A DNA stretch of 64,000 bases, taken from positions 26,708-90,707 of the forward strand of contig QHXQ01000025.1 of NCBI GenBank assembly GCA_003223935.1, in the 5' to 3' direction. A program made the translations under genes and the position numbers. Source of the stretch: Acidobacteriota bacterium. GTDB taxonomy: Bacteria > Acidobacteriota > Blastocatellia > Pyrinomonadales > Pyrinomonadaceae. Below, in pieces: positions 33,599 through 41,855 of this stretch (position 1 is its first letter; the number at the start of each line of letters is the position of its first letter). The notes under the pieces were generated by a model that saw only the letters and a program-made list of their open reading frames with translations, was not told the origin of the DNA and did not search any database.

Positions 33599-36145
33599 TT
33601 ATTGCTTCAATTCTACAACGGTCGCGCCCGCGCCGCCTTGCTCTGGAGGAGCGGGCGCAAAACTGGCGACGTGCGGATGGTCGCGCAGGAAATCTGCAAT
33701 CGCGCGGCGGAGCGCGCCCGTGCCGTGGCCGTGGATGATGCGGACGCGCGCCATGCTGTGCAGGTATGCTTCGTCGAGAAATTTATCAACAGCGGCGACG
33801 GCTTCGTCGGTCGTGCGCCCGATCAAGTTTAACTCAGCGTCCGGTTCGTGCTTCGACTCGGTCAAGCGCACTTGCGTCGTGCGCGCATGGGCGGCAGCCA
33901 TGCGTTCAAGTTGCGATTGCCGTGCGGCATCCGTCTGCGGCGCGCGCTCCATGAGTTCGAGGTTTGTAAGCTTCTCGCGCAGGCGCAATGCACCGACGCG
34001 CACCTCAGCTTCGTGGCCCGATACGCGCTCGACTGTGCCCACACGGCCGAACGTGCGCAGACGCACCGTGTCGCCCGCGACGATCTCGCGCGCGACCGAC
34101 GCAGGGCGATAGTCTTCCGCATCCGTGCCCGCGCGCATGTCTGTTGATGCCGCCCGCGCGCCGGATGAAGAGGCACGCGCATCGGCTGCTGCGCCGCTCG
34201 CGCCTGCTTCGCGTTCGCGGCGCATGATGCGCAGTCCGCCCGGTTGTTCTGTGACGACTTGTTGCGTGCGCGTCTGCGCGGCGGCGCGTTGGGCTGCGCG
34301 GCGCAACTCGGCGGCGCGCTTCTCGGCTTCGCGTTCGACCTTCAGCCGCACGGCGCGGTCTTCGATCTGCGCGAACAGTTCTTGCGCGCGCCGCTCGAAG
34401 TCTGTGACGAGCGCACGCATGTCGCGCTCGAAGGCTTGTTGTCGTTCGCGTTCGCGTTGTTGCGCTTGGCGATCAAGCGACGAATATTTTTCAGCGACGG
34501 CAGCGCGTTCCTCTTCAAGCGCGCGGCGCAGTTGTTCAGCTTGTTCGGCTTCGCGTTGAATTCGGCGCAGATATTCGGCCGCCATGCGTGCGGATTCGTT
34601 GACGCGCGAGGCAGCCGAATCAACGATCTCTGGCGGGAAACCGAAGCGCCGCGCGATCTCAAGCCCCGACGACGAACCGGCGAGACCGACGAGCAAGCGA
34701 TAGGTCGGCTGCAAAGTCTTTTCATCAAACTCGACGCTGGCATTGATCACGCCCGGTTCGTTCGCCGCATACTGCTTCAAGCCGCTGTAGTGCGTCGTCG
34801 CAATCACCTGCGCACTGCACGCGCGGCGAAAGTGATCCACGACGGCAACGCCCAAAGCCGAGCCTTCTTCGGGGTCTGTGCCCGTGCCGACTTCATCGAG
34901 CAGCACGAGCGCGGGCGCGGCGCAGCCGTCGAGCATGTGCGAGATGTTGGCGATGTGCGCGGTGAAGGTCGAGAGGTGCGCGGCGAGCGATTGACGGTCG
35001 CCGATGTCCGCGAGCACGGAGACGTAAGGCGGCACGCGCGCCGCTTGCGCCGGCACGTGCAGACCCGATAGCGCCATCAACGAGAGCAAGCCCGCAGTCT
35101 TCAACACGACGGTCTTGCCGCCCGCATTCGCGCCGGAGATAATCATGACCGGATGCTCTGCGTCGAGTCGGAGCGAGACGGGTACAACCTGTTCGTTCGT
35201 CGCGCGCAAATTTTCTTCGAGCAGCGGATGACGCGCGGCGATGAGTTCGAGCGTGCCGCTTTCGTCAAGCAACGGCGGCACGCAGTTGAACGTGCGCGCA
35301 AGCGCAGCCTTCGCGTTAATGAAATCGAGTTCCGCAACGGCTTCGGCCGCACGCTCTAACGCAGGCAACTCACGGCGCAAATCATCCGTGAGCGTGGCGA
35401 GGATGCGCGTGATCTCGCGCTCTTCGGTCTCGCGCAGAGTTTGCAGTTCGTTGTTGCTCTCGATGGTGTCAAGCGGTTCGATGAAGACGGTCGCGCCCGA
35501 TGAAGAGAAGCCGTGCGCGACACCCGCGACGCGCCCGCGATGATCTGCGCGCACGGGAATGACGAAGCGTTCGTTGCGCACCGTCACGAGTTGATCTTGG
35601 ATCGCCTCTTCGGTGCGATGCATCAAGTTTTCAAGCGCGCGCGTGATCGAAGAGCGGAGGCGATTGATGTCGTGGCGAATGCGCGCAAGCTCAGGACTCG
35701 CGCGGTCGTCCAGTTCACCGCTCGGCAGAATCTTTGCTGTCGTGCGCGCCGCCAGCGCATACAATTCGCGCGGCAAGTCTGCGATCAACGCCCACAGCAC
35801 GGGCGCGTCAGCGCGCTCAGCTTGAATCCGCGCGCGCGCTTCGCCCACTTGATCGCAGAGGCGCGCGAGTTCCAACAATGCCAGAGGCTCAAGCACCGCG
35901 CCCTCGATGCGCAGCCGCGCGAGCGCATCAGCCGGCTCAGCCAACTCTGAAAACGACCAACCCGCGCCGCGTCTTTTCAATTCAACACACTCGGAGACAG
36001 CCGCGAGCGCGCGCCGCACATGCTCAACATCATTAAGCGGCCCGAGCGCGTCGGCCCGCGCACGGCCCATCGGCGTCTGCGCGCCGCGCCGGACGAGCGC
36101 GCGCAAATCTTCGTATTCGAGCACACCGAAAGCCTGTTCGTTCAT
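33599..36145 (-). CDS. mutS2: MutS2 family ATPase/endonuclease with Smr domain
   Basis: 848 residues. The MutS-type ATPase has Walker A SGANAGGKT and Walker B LVLLDEVGTGTDPEEG; the coiled-coil clamp (about 500-640) is Glu/Arg/Ala-rich; the C-terminal Smr endonuclease domain has LNLIGRTTDEAVAAVDKFLDEA and HGHGTGALRRAI. In other bacteria MutS2 acts on recombination intermediates or on collided ribosomes. ATG 36145 has no ribosome binding site; a heptad array begins 5 nt upstream. It heads a mutS2-dnaG-rpoD cluster. Confidence 0.94.
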   Translation of the reverse strand: MNEQAFGVLEYEDLRALVRRGAQTPMGRARADALGPLNDVEHVRRALAAVSECVELKRRGAGWSFSELAEPADALARLRIEGAVLEPLALLELARLCDQVGEARARIQAERADAPVLWALIADLPRELYALAARTTAKILPSGELDDRASPELARIRHDINRLRSSITRALENLMHRTEEAIQDQLVTVRNERFVIPVRADHRGRVAGVAHGFSSSGATVFIEPLDTIESNNELQTLRETEEREITRILATLTDDLRRELPALERAAEAVAELDFINAKAALARTFNCVPPLLDESGTLELIAARHPLLEENLRATNEQVVPVSLRLDAEHPVMIISGANAGGKTVVLKTAGLLSLMALSGLHVPAQAARVPPYVSVLADIGDRQSLAAHLSTFTAHIANISHMLDGCAAPALVLLDEVGTGTDPEEGSALGVAVVDHFRRACSAQVIATTHYSGLKQYAANEPGVINASVEFDEKTLQPTYRLLVGLAGSSSGLEIARRFGFPPEIVDSAASRVNESARMAAEYLRRIQREAEQAEQLRRALEEERAAVAEKYSSLDRQAQQRERERQQAFERDMRALVTDFERRAQELFAQIEDRAVRLKVEREAEKRAAELRRAAQRAAAQTRTQQVVTEQPGGLRIMRREREAGASGAAADARASSSGARAASTDMRAGTDAEDYRPASVAREIVAGDTVRLRTFGRVGTVERVSGHEAEVRVGALRLREKLTNLELMERAPQTDAARQSQLERMAAAHARTTQVRLTESKHEPDAELNLIGRTTDEAVAAVDKFLDEAYLHSMARVRIIHGHGTGALRRAIADFLRDHPHVASFAPAPPEQGGAGATVVELKQ

Positions 36146-36461
36146 AAGAAGCTGTTAGCGATTAGCGGTTAGCTTTCAGCCAGCACCCTTTGGCGCACGC
36201 TTGGGTGTAAGCAAAGACCCGGCTCGCGCGACTAATGCTGTGATGCTGCGACGTGTATCTTAGCATCCACGCCTGAGCGCGAGAAAACGTGCGCAGTGCA
36301 AATGTGAGATGAGCGTTATAAGTGCGCGCGACGGCGACGCCGTGTTTCGCATCACGTGATAAACTGCAAGACAACGTGGCCCATCGCTGTCGTGATCAAA
36401 GAAGCGTAAATCTATCGGCGCAGGTCGGCGCGTACCTGTGCGTTGTCAGCTTAGCTTTGGT
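36146..36461. other. 316-bp divergent gap between mutS2 and the thioredoxin-NHL gene
   Basis: Holds a solitary heptad array next to the mutS2 start (36150-36180). No clear promoter hexamers or further repeats were found. Confidence 0.5.
36150..36180. repeat. Solitary heptad array (words AGCTGTT, AGCGATT, AGCGGTT) beside the mutS2 start
   Basis: Four 7-bp words plus a partial, all beginning with AGC, and no complementary arm nearby. It starts 5 nt upstream of the mutS2 ATG, replacing a ribosome binding site. Confidence 0.7.
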
Positions 36462-38573
36462 ATGAACATGATGTTGAAACATCTGTTGGTTGTCGCCTCG
36501 TTGCTGCTAGTGGCGGGGCCTGTGTGGGCGCAGGGGGAGAATGAGATGCCGCAGGATTATCGCGGGCGCGTGCGTGCGCCGGAGCTTGAGGGCGGGCGCG
36601 GTTGGTTGAATACGGATAGACCGCTCACGATTGCGGGTTTGCGCGGCAAGGTCGTGCTCTTGGATTTCTGGACTTACGGTTGCATTAACTGCATTCACAT
36701 CATTCCTGATCTCAAACGACTCGAAGCGAAATATCCGAACGAGTTGGTTGTCATCGGCGTCCACTCCGCCAAGTTCGCCAACGAGAAAGAGACCGACAAC
36801 ATACGCCGCATCATCCTGCGCTACGAGCTTGAGCATCCGGTGGTGAACGACGCGGACTTCGCGATCTGGCAGGCTTACGCCGTGCGCGCTTGGCCGACGC
36901 GCTACCTGATCGATCCGGCCGGTTACGTCATCGGTCGCAGCGAAGGCGAAGGCGGCTACGAAGCTCTGGACAAATTGATCGGCGACACGATCACAGAGTT
37001 TCGCCAACGCGGCCAGTTGAACGAACAACCTTTGAAGCTCGCGCTCGAACGCGCGAAGATAGGCGATCTGCCGCTCGCGTTTCCCGGCAAGGTGTTGGCC
37101 GACGCGAAATCTGATCGGCTCTTCATCACCGATTCAAACCACAATCGCATCGTCATCGCCAAACTCGACGGCACGCTCATTGACGTAATTGGCACGGGCG
37201 CACGCGGCGCACAAGACGGCGCGTTCGACAAGGCCACATTCTTTCGCCCGCAAGGTCTCGCGCTCGATGGTGACGCGCTCTACGTCGCGGACACGGAGAA
37301 TCATCTACTCAGGCGCGTTGATCTGAAAGCGCGCATGGTTGAGACGGTCGCGGGCACGGGCGCGCAAGCACGCTCGTTCGATGTCGCGCCTGGCCCTGCG
37401 CGCACAGTCGCGCTCAGTTCGCCTTGGGATTTGCAGCTCGTCGGGCGCGCGCTCTATGTCGCGATGGCAGGCGTGCATCAGATTTGGCGCTACGATCTCG
37501 ACAGCCGACAGATCGCCGTCTTCGCCGGCACAGGCCGCGAAGCACGTGAAGACGGTACGCGCACGCTTGCGGCCTTCGCGCAGCCTTCGGGCTTGAGCAC
37601 GGACGGGCACAAGCTCTACGTCGCCGACAGCGAAGCGAACATCATCCGCTCGATCACGCTCGACGCGCCGCCGCAAGGGGTGCAGCCGCAGCCCGCCGAG
37701 ACGCCGATTGACCGCTCCACGCCGCGTCAGTTCGAGGTGCACAACGAGGACGTGCCGCTCGCCGACGTTAATCAGGTGCGGACGCTTGCGGGCGGCGACC
37801 TGTTCGAGTTTGGCGACAAGGACGGGCGCGGCGACGACGTGCGCTTGCAGCATCCGCTCGGCGTCCTCTACGCCGACGGCGCGCTCTTCATCGCAGATAC
37901 TTATAACCACAAGCTCAAACGCCTCGACCCGCAGACCGGCGCGGTCAAAACCTTCGCCGGCACGGGCAAGCCCGGACAAGCGGACGGCGCGCAAAGCTCC
38001 TTCTACGAACCCGGCGGTTTGAGTTTCGCGGGCGGCAAACTCTACGTTGCAGACACGAATAACCACGCCATCCGCGTCGTGGACGCGCACACAGGCGAGA
38101 CCTCTACGCTCATGCTGCGCGGTTTGCGTCCGCCTGAAATGAGCGCCGAGAAGTTGGCCGAGACAAATGCCATCGCGCCCAACGCGGAAGAGAACAAGCT
38201 CGCGCCGCAGCGGCTGCAAAAGGCGGACGACGGCGCGCTCGCCATCAACGTTGACTTGCCCGCAGGCTATCACTTGAACGAGTCCGCGCCGCAGCGCGCG
38301 CAGGTCTCAATCGAGAGCGGCGCAGAACACGTCGCGCTCGCAGGCGACCAGCGCATGCTCATATTGAAAGATGTGCGTCTGCCTCTGCGCGTGCCTCTGC
38401 ACGCGCGCAACACGGGCGCGGCCGAGTTGCGCATTCAGCTCACGCTCTACTACTGCCGCATAGACAACACCGGCACGTGTCGCATCAAGACGCTTATCCT
38501 GCGCGCGCCCATCGCCATCGTCACAGACGAAAACGCCCCGCGCGAGATCAACGCGCGCGCCCAGATCAAATAA
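36462..38573 (+). CDS. Exported thioredoxin-NHL repeat protein (NHLRC2-like)
   Basis: About 703 residues from ATG 36462 (ATG 36468 and 36471 are alternatives, and the frame extends to a GTG at 36438). Signal peptide near the N-terminus (LLVVASLLLVAGPVWAQ). A thioredoxin-like domain contains the redox pair CINC (about residues 74 and 77) in DFWTYGCINCIHIIPDL. Several NHL beta-propeller repeats follow (VADTENHLLRRVDL, VADSEANIIRSI, IADTYNHKLKRLD, VADTNNHAIRVVD). A C-terminal beta domain of about 130 residues resembles the N-terminal region of DsbD-type proteins. The domain order is like human NHLRC2. It may be a periplasmic oxidoreductase; substrate unknown. Confidence 0.9.
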   Translation: MNMMLKHLLVVASLLLVAGPVWAQGENEMPQDYRGRVRAPELEGGRGWLNTDRPLTIAGLRGKVVLLDFWTYGCINCIHIIPDLKRLEAKYPNELVVIGVHSAKFANEKETDNIRRIILRYELEHPVVNDADFAIWQAYAVRAWPTRYLIDPAGYVIGRSEGEGGYEALDKLIGDTITEFRQRGQLNEQPLKLALERAKIGDLPLAFPGKVLADAKSDRLFITDSNHNRIVIAKLDGTLIDVIGTGARGAQDGAFDKATFFRPQGLALDGDALYVADTENHLLRRVDLKARMVETVAGTGAQARSFDVAPGPARTVALSSPWDLQLVGRALYVAMAGVHQIWRYDLDSRQIAVFAGTGREAREDGTRTLAAFAQPSGLSTDGHKLYVADSEANIIRSITLDAPPQGVQPQPAETPIDRSTPRQFEVHNEDVPLADVNQVRTLAGGDLFEFGDKDGRGDDVRLQHPLGVLYADGALFIADTYNHKLKRLDPQTGAVKTFAGTGKPGQADGAQSSFYEPGGLSFAGGKLYVADTNNHAIRVVDAHTGETSTLMLRGLRPPEMSAEKLAETNAIAPNAEENKLAPQRLQKADDGALAINVDLPAGYHLNESAPQRAQVSIESGAEHVALAGDQRMLILKDVRLPLRVPLHARNTGAAELRIQLTLYYCRIDNTGTCRIKTLILRAPIAIVTDENAPREINARAQIK

Positions 38574-38656
38574 AACGATGAATGCCGCAATGATGAGTGA
38601 TGAACTGAAAGCGATTGTCTTTCATTCATCGTTCATCATTGCGGCGTTCATCGTTT
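38573..38656. repeat. Heptad inverted repeat (words GATGAAT, GCCGCAA, TGATGAG)
   Basis: Arms 38573-38604 and 38625-38656, 32 bp with about three mismatches, between two convergent genes. It starts at the last base of the thioredoxin-NHL stop codon and ends 4 nt from the HD-GYP stop. Confidence 0.88.
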
Positions 38657-38660
38657 CTCT

Positions 38661-40727
38661 TCAATGTGTCAGATCGGATTCGATGGTCGTGCCGAGCAGG
38701 TTCGCTGTGGTGTCGTTGAAGACGGGCGCGAGCGTTGCTGGCTCAGGGCGCGACTCCGGTGCGTATTCGACCTCTGCGCGGATGGGCTTGGGCGCGAGCG
38801 CGGTGGCGAGGATCATCGTGGCGGCTTCGAGCAGTCTTTGTTGTCTATCATTGTAAGCGGCGAGCGTCTGCGAGTAGAGTCCGAGCGTGCCGATGGTGTC
38901 GCGTGCGCCCGTGATGGGCAGCACGACGAGCGTGCGATAGGCTGCGAACTGCGCGGCGACGGCGGGCGGAAAATCGAGTTTGGGATCGGTGTTGGCGAAC
39001 GTGCGGCCATTGGTCAAGACCCAGCCGGTGATGCCGTCGCCCGGCGCAAACGTCTGCTCGCGCAGCAGCGCGCCGTGCAGACCGTCAGCATGCACGACGA
39101 TGGCGTCGCCTTGCTCGGCGCGTGCGAGCGCGACCGCGCAGGTGTCGTAAGCGACGAGCGCACGCAACTCTTTGGTGAAGGCGGCGAAGATTTCGTCGCG
39201 CGTGGCCAAGCCTTCGACCGCATGCGCGAGCAGCGCGAGTTGTTGCAGTTCACGCTCGGAAAGCTTGTGGTCAGCCGCTTCCTTTGCCTCTGTCCGTTCG
39301 GAGAGACCGGCGGCGGGCGCAACCTCTCTGGCTGCTTCGGACAACTCTTCGAGCTGTTCGATGCCGAAGGTCGGCAACGGCAGTTGGCGTTGCGCTTTGA
39401 TCTCGGCCTCAAACTCCGGCAGGTGTGTGACAAACATGCCGACCACGCGCGGATCATACTGCGTGCCTGCGCCCTCCATAATGAGCGCAATCGCTTCTTC
39501 GCGCGTCAGCCCGCGCCGGTATTGCCGGTCTTCGCGCACCGCATCGAAGCAATCAACGACCGAGAGAATCCGCGCCGTCAAGGGAATCACTTCACCGTTG
39601 AGGCCATCGGGATAACCTCTCCCGTCCCAACGCTCGTGATGATGGCGCACGACCGGCACGACCGGATAAGGAAACTCCACACGCGAGAGAATCTGCGCGC
39701 CGACGACCGTGTGCAACTTCATCTTGTCGAACTCGGCGGCGGTGAGTTTGCCCGGCTTCTTCAAGATGTAATCGGGCACGGCGATCTTGCCGATGTCGTG
39801 GAGGAGCGCGCCGGCCTTCAATGCTTCAACCTCTTCAGCCGCGCAGCCCAACAGGCGCGCGACGCCGGCCGCGTAAATCTGCACGCGCAAGACGTGCTCG
39901 TGCGTCACTTGATCCTTCGCGTTGATCGCAACAGCTAAAGCCTCGATGGTCTCGCGGTGCGCCTTCTCCATGAATTGAATGCGATTATCAACCGAGTCGC
40001 GGTAGCGTTTGTGGCCGAAGTGGATGGCAAAGAAGACGGGCGCGCCGATGACGAGCAGGAAGATTAGATCGTATTGCCGCGCGAGATACATCAAGGTCGC
40101 AGCCGTGCCGACAGGAAAGAACATCGGCGCGGCCCAGCGCAATTTCTCCAGACAGCCGCGCACGACTGGCTGCCCGTGCCGGAGCGCAAGCAGGGTGAAG
40201 AGCAGCGCGACATTCGTGACGTTGTGCGCGAGACTGGCGACTAACATCGCCACGGCGACGGCGAGCGCAGGGTGGTGCGCGCCCGTGCCCGGTTGGTTAA
40301 AGCCGTAGCGGAAGACCGCGCTTAGGCTAAGCGCCGCCGCCGCCGCCGTGAGCGCCATCATACCGCCCGAAAACAGATTGCTCGATAGCCGCCGCACGGT
40401 GCGCCGCGAAGTGGTGAACCCTTCGATGCCGGCGATGAAGACTGCGGGCGCAAGTCCGTACCAACAGGCGGCGAGCAGCACGATGGCGTCGGAGAGCGTG
40501 AAGGTCAGCCGCTCGTGCGTGAACTTCAAGCCCATGGGCATACGAAAGTGCTGCACGAACATGCTGGCAAGGATGATGGCCGGCACGAACGCGATGAACA
40601 TCAACTGCTCGTGCCAACCATAGTGGGCCGCCAACCACACGAAGGCCGCAAGCCAAAGTGCCAGCCCCGCGCCGGTCACGGCCCATTGATAGCTCTGACT
40701 CTGCGGTCGTCTCGTCACTCCGTCCAT
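38661..40727 (-). CDS. Membrane HD-GYP phosphodiesterase with GAF domain (copy 1)
   Basis: About 688 residues from ATG 40727; the frame runs back to 40772, but the paralogue at 55751-57850 supports the shorter start. Six to eight membrane helices (about 15-240) form a MASE-like sensor. Then an HD-GYP domain with the metal motif HDIGK (about 310-314) and HHERWDGRGYPDG (about 362-374), which hydrolyses cyclic di-GMP in characterised relatives. A C-terminal GAF-like domain (about 490-650) ends with ESDLTH. All catalytic residues are present. A GNAT gene separates it from the AAA-subtilase. Confidence 0.9.
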   Translation of the reverse strand: MDGVTRRPQSQSYQWAVTGAGLALWLAAFVWLAAHYGWHEQLMFIAFVPAIILASMFVQHFRMPMGLKFTHERLTFTLSDAIVLLAACWYGLAPAVFIAGIEGFTTSRRTVRRLSSNLFSGGMMALTAAAAALSLSAVFRYGFNQPGTGAHHPALAVAVAMLVASLAHNVTNVALLFTLLALRHGQPVVRGCLEKLRWAAPMFFPVGTAATLMYLARQYDLIFLLVIGAPVFFAIHFGHKRYRDSVDNRIQFMEKAHRETIEALAVAINAKDQVTHEHVLRVQIYAAGVARLLGCAAEEVEALKAGALLHDIGKIAVPDYILKKPGKLTAAEFDKMKLHTVVGAQILSRVEFPYPVVPVVRHHHERWDGRGYPDGLNGEVIPLTARILSVVDCFDAVREDRQYRRGLTREEAIALIMEGAGTQYDPRVVGMFVTHLPEFEAEIKAQRQLPLPTFGIEQLEELSEAAREVAPAAGLSERTEAKEAADHKLSERELQQLALLAHAVEGLATRDEIFAAFTKELRALVAYDTCAVALARAEQGDAIVVHADGLHGALLREQTFAPGDGITGWVLTNGRTFANTDPKLDFPPAVAAQFAAYRTLVVLPITGARDTIGTLGLYSQTLAAYNDRQQRLLEAATMILATALAPKPIRAEVEYAPESRPEPATLAPVFNDTTANLLGTTIESDLTH

Positions 40728-40855
40728 CTCGGCGCACCGTGCCCGTGAGTTGCGCCGACCGTGCCGATGCAAAGGTGCATCGGCTGCGAGCGCGCATATT
40801 CTTTGGGGCTGTCAAGTGTGAGCGGTTGATCAGCGCGGGGCGTGGGGCGCGTGGT

Positions 40856-41755
40856 TTAGGTTTGCAGGTAGATCGTGTCGTAGTGGGCCGACACTTTGTA
40901 CCCTGCTTTGCGATAGAAAGCCTGTGTCGTCGCTGAGTCTGCGCCAACCACAAGACAGACCGTTTCGGTGTGGGCGAGGAGTACACGTCCGAGTTGCGAC
41001 ATGCAGCGCAAGCCATAGCCGCGCCCGCGCTCTTGCGGATGTACCCAGACGCCTTCGAGGTAAACGGCGGCCGGCGTATCCCCAACCACATCCGCCTTGA
41101 AGATAAGTTTGCCGTGACGCATCCAGACCCAGACGCGCCCCTGCTCGATGCGCCGGAGCAGGCGCACGCGGAAGCCGATGGCGTCGCGCGTGAGCGGATT
41201 GATGCCGCACTCGGCTTCGATCATCGCGGCATTGACCGCCACGATCTGTTCAAGGTCGGCCGACTCCGCGAGCCGCAAGCCCCGCACCGGCTCATGCACC
41301 GCGACCGGCGGGCGTTGTTCCAACATCAGTTCGTGCGTGATGCGGCGCGGGCGGCGACCCCACGGTTCGTAGTGCCGCCAAAAACGCTCGACGCGCCCGC
41401 GCTCGCCATGAATCAGATACGCGGCCGGACACTCGCGCGCCAGTCGTGCGAATGACGCAAACGCCTGCTCGTCGTCGGTCTCGATGAGCATGGCATGGCC
41501 GATGAGCGCAACGCCGACGAGTCTGCCCCGCGCGTTGCGACAGCCGTAGAATGTGCCGCGATTGAGCGGACTCTCCAGCCCGTTGTCGCGGATGAAACTC
41601 GACATGACGACCGTATGCACCGGCTGCGCGGCCAGAAAAGCGAGCGTCGCCGTTTCGTCTGCGTCCGTGAGCGGCGCGACGGTCAGCAGGTCTGTGGCGG
41701 CGTGCGGCGCGATTGCCTGCGGTGCCACTTCTTGTTGCATAAACGTAACAGCCAT
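40856..41755 (-). CDS. GNAT family N-acetyltransferase
   Basis: About 299 residues from ATG 41755 (an extension to TTG 41767 is possible). The C-terminal half has the acetyl-CoA motif (VWVHPQERGRGYGLRCMSQLG) and VGADSATTQAFYRKAGYKV, typical of GNAT. The N-terminal half (about 25-150) is an additional domain similar to a degenerate GNAT (DUF4081-like), giving the two-domain layout found in some mycobacterial and acidobacterial proteins. Substrate unknown. It lies between the HD-GYP protein and the AAA-subtilase, all on one strand. Confidence 0.85.
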   Translation of the reverse strand: MAVTFMQQEVAPQAIAPHAATDLLTVAPLTDADETATLAFLAAQPVHTVVMSSFIRDNGLESPLNRGTFYGCRNARGRLVGVALIGHAMLIETDDEQAFASFARLARECPAAYLIHGERGRVERFWRHYEPWGRRPRRITHELMLEQRPPVAVHEPVRGLRLAESADLEQIVAVNAAMIEAECGINPLTRDAIGFRVRLLRRIEQGRVWVWMRHGKLIFKADVVGDTPAAVYLEGVWVHPQERGRGYGLRCMSQLGRVLLAHTETVCLVVGADSATTQAFYRKAGYKVSAHYDTIYLQT

Positions 41756-41855
41756 GACGTTACTCAATAAAGGCTCGACGTTAGCTTAGCGTGTTAAGAG
41801 AACAACTGAGCGGTGAGTCGCCGTTTGCGGCCCGCCGCTCAGCGCCATTGTGGTT

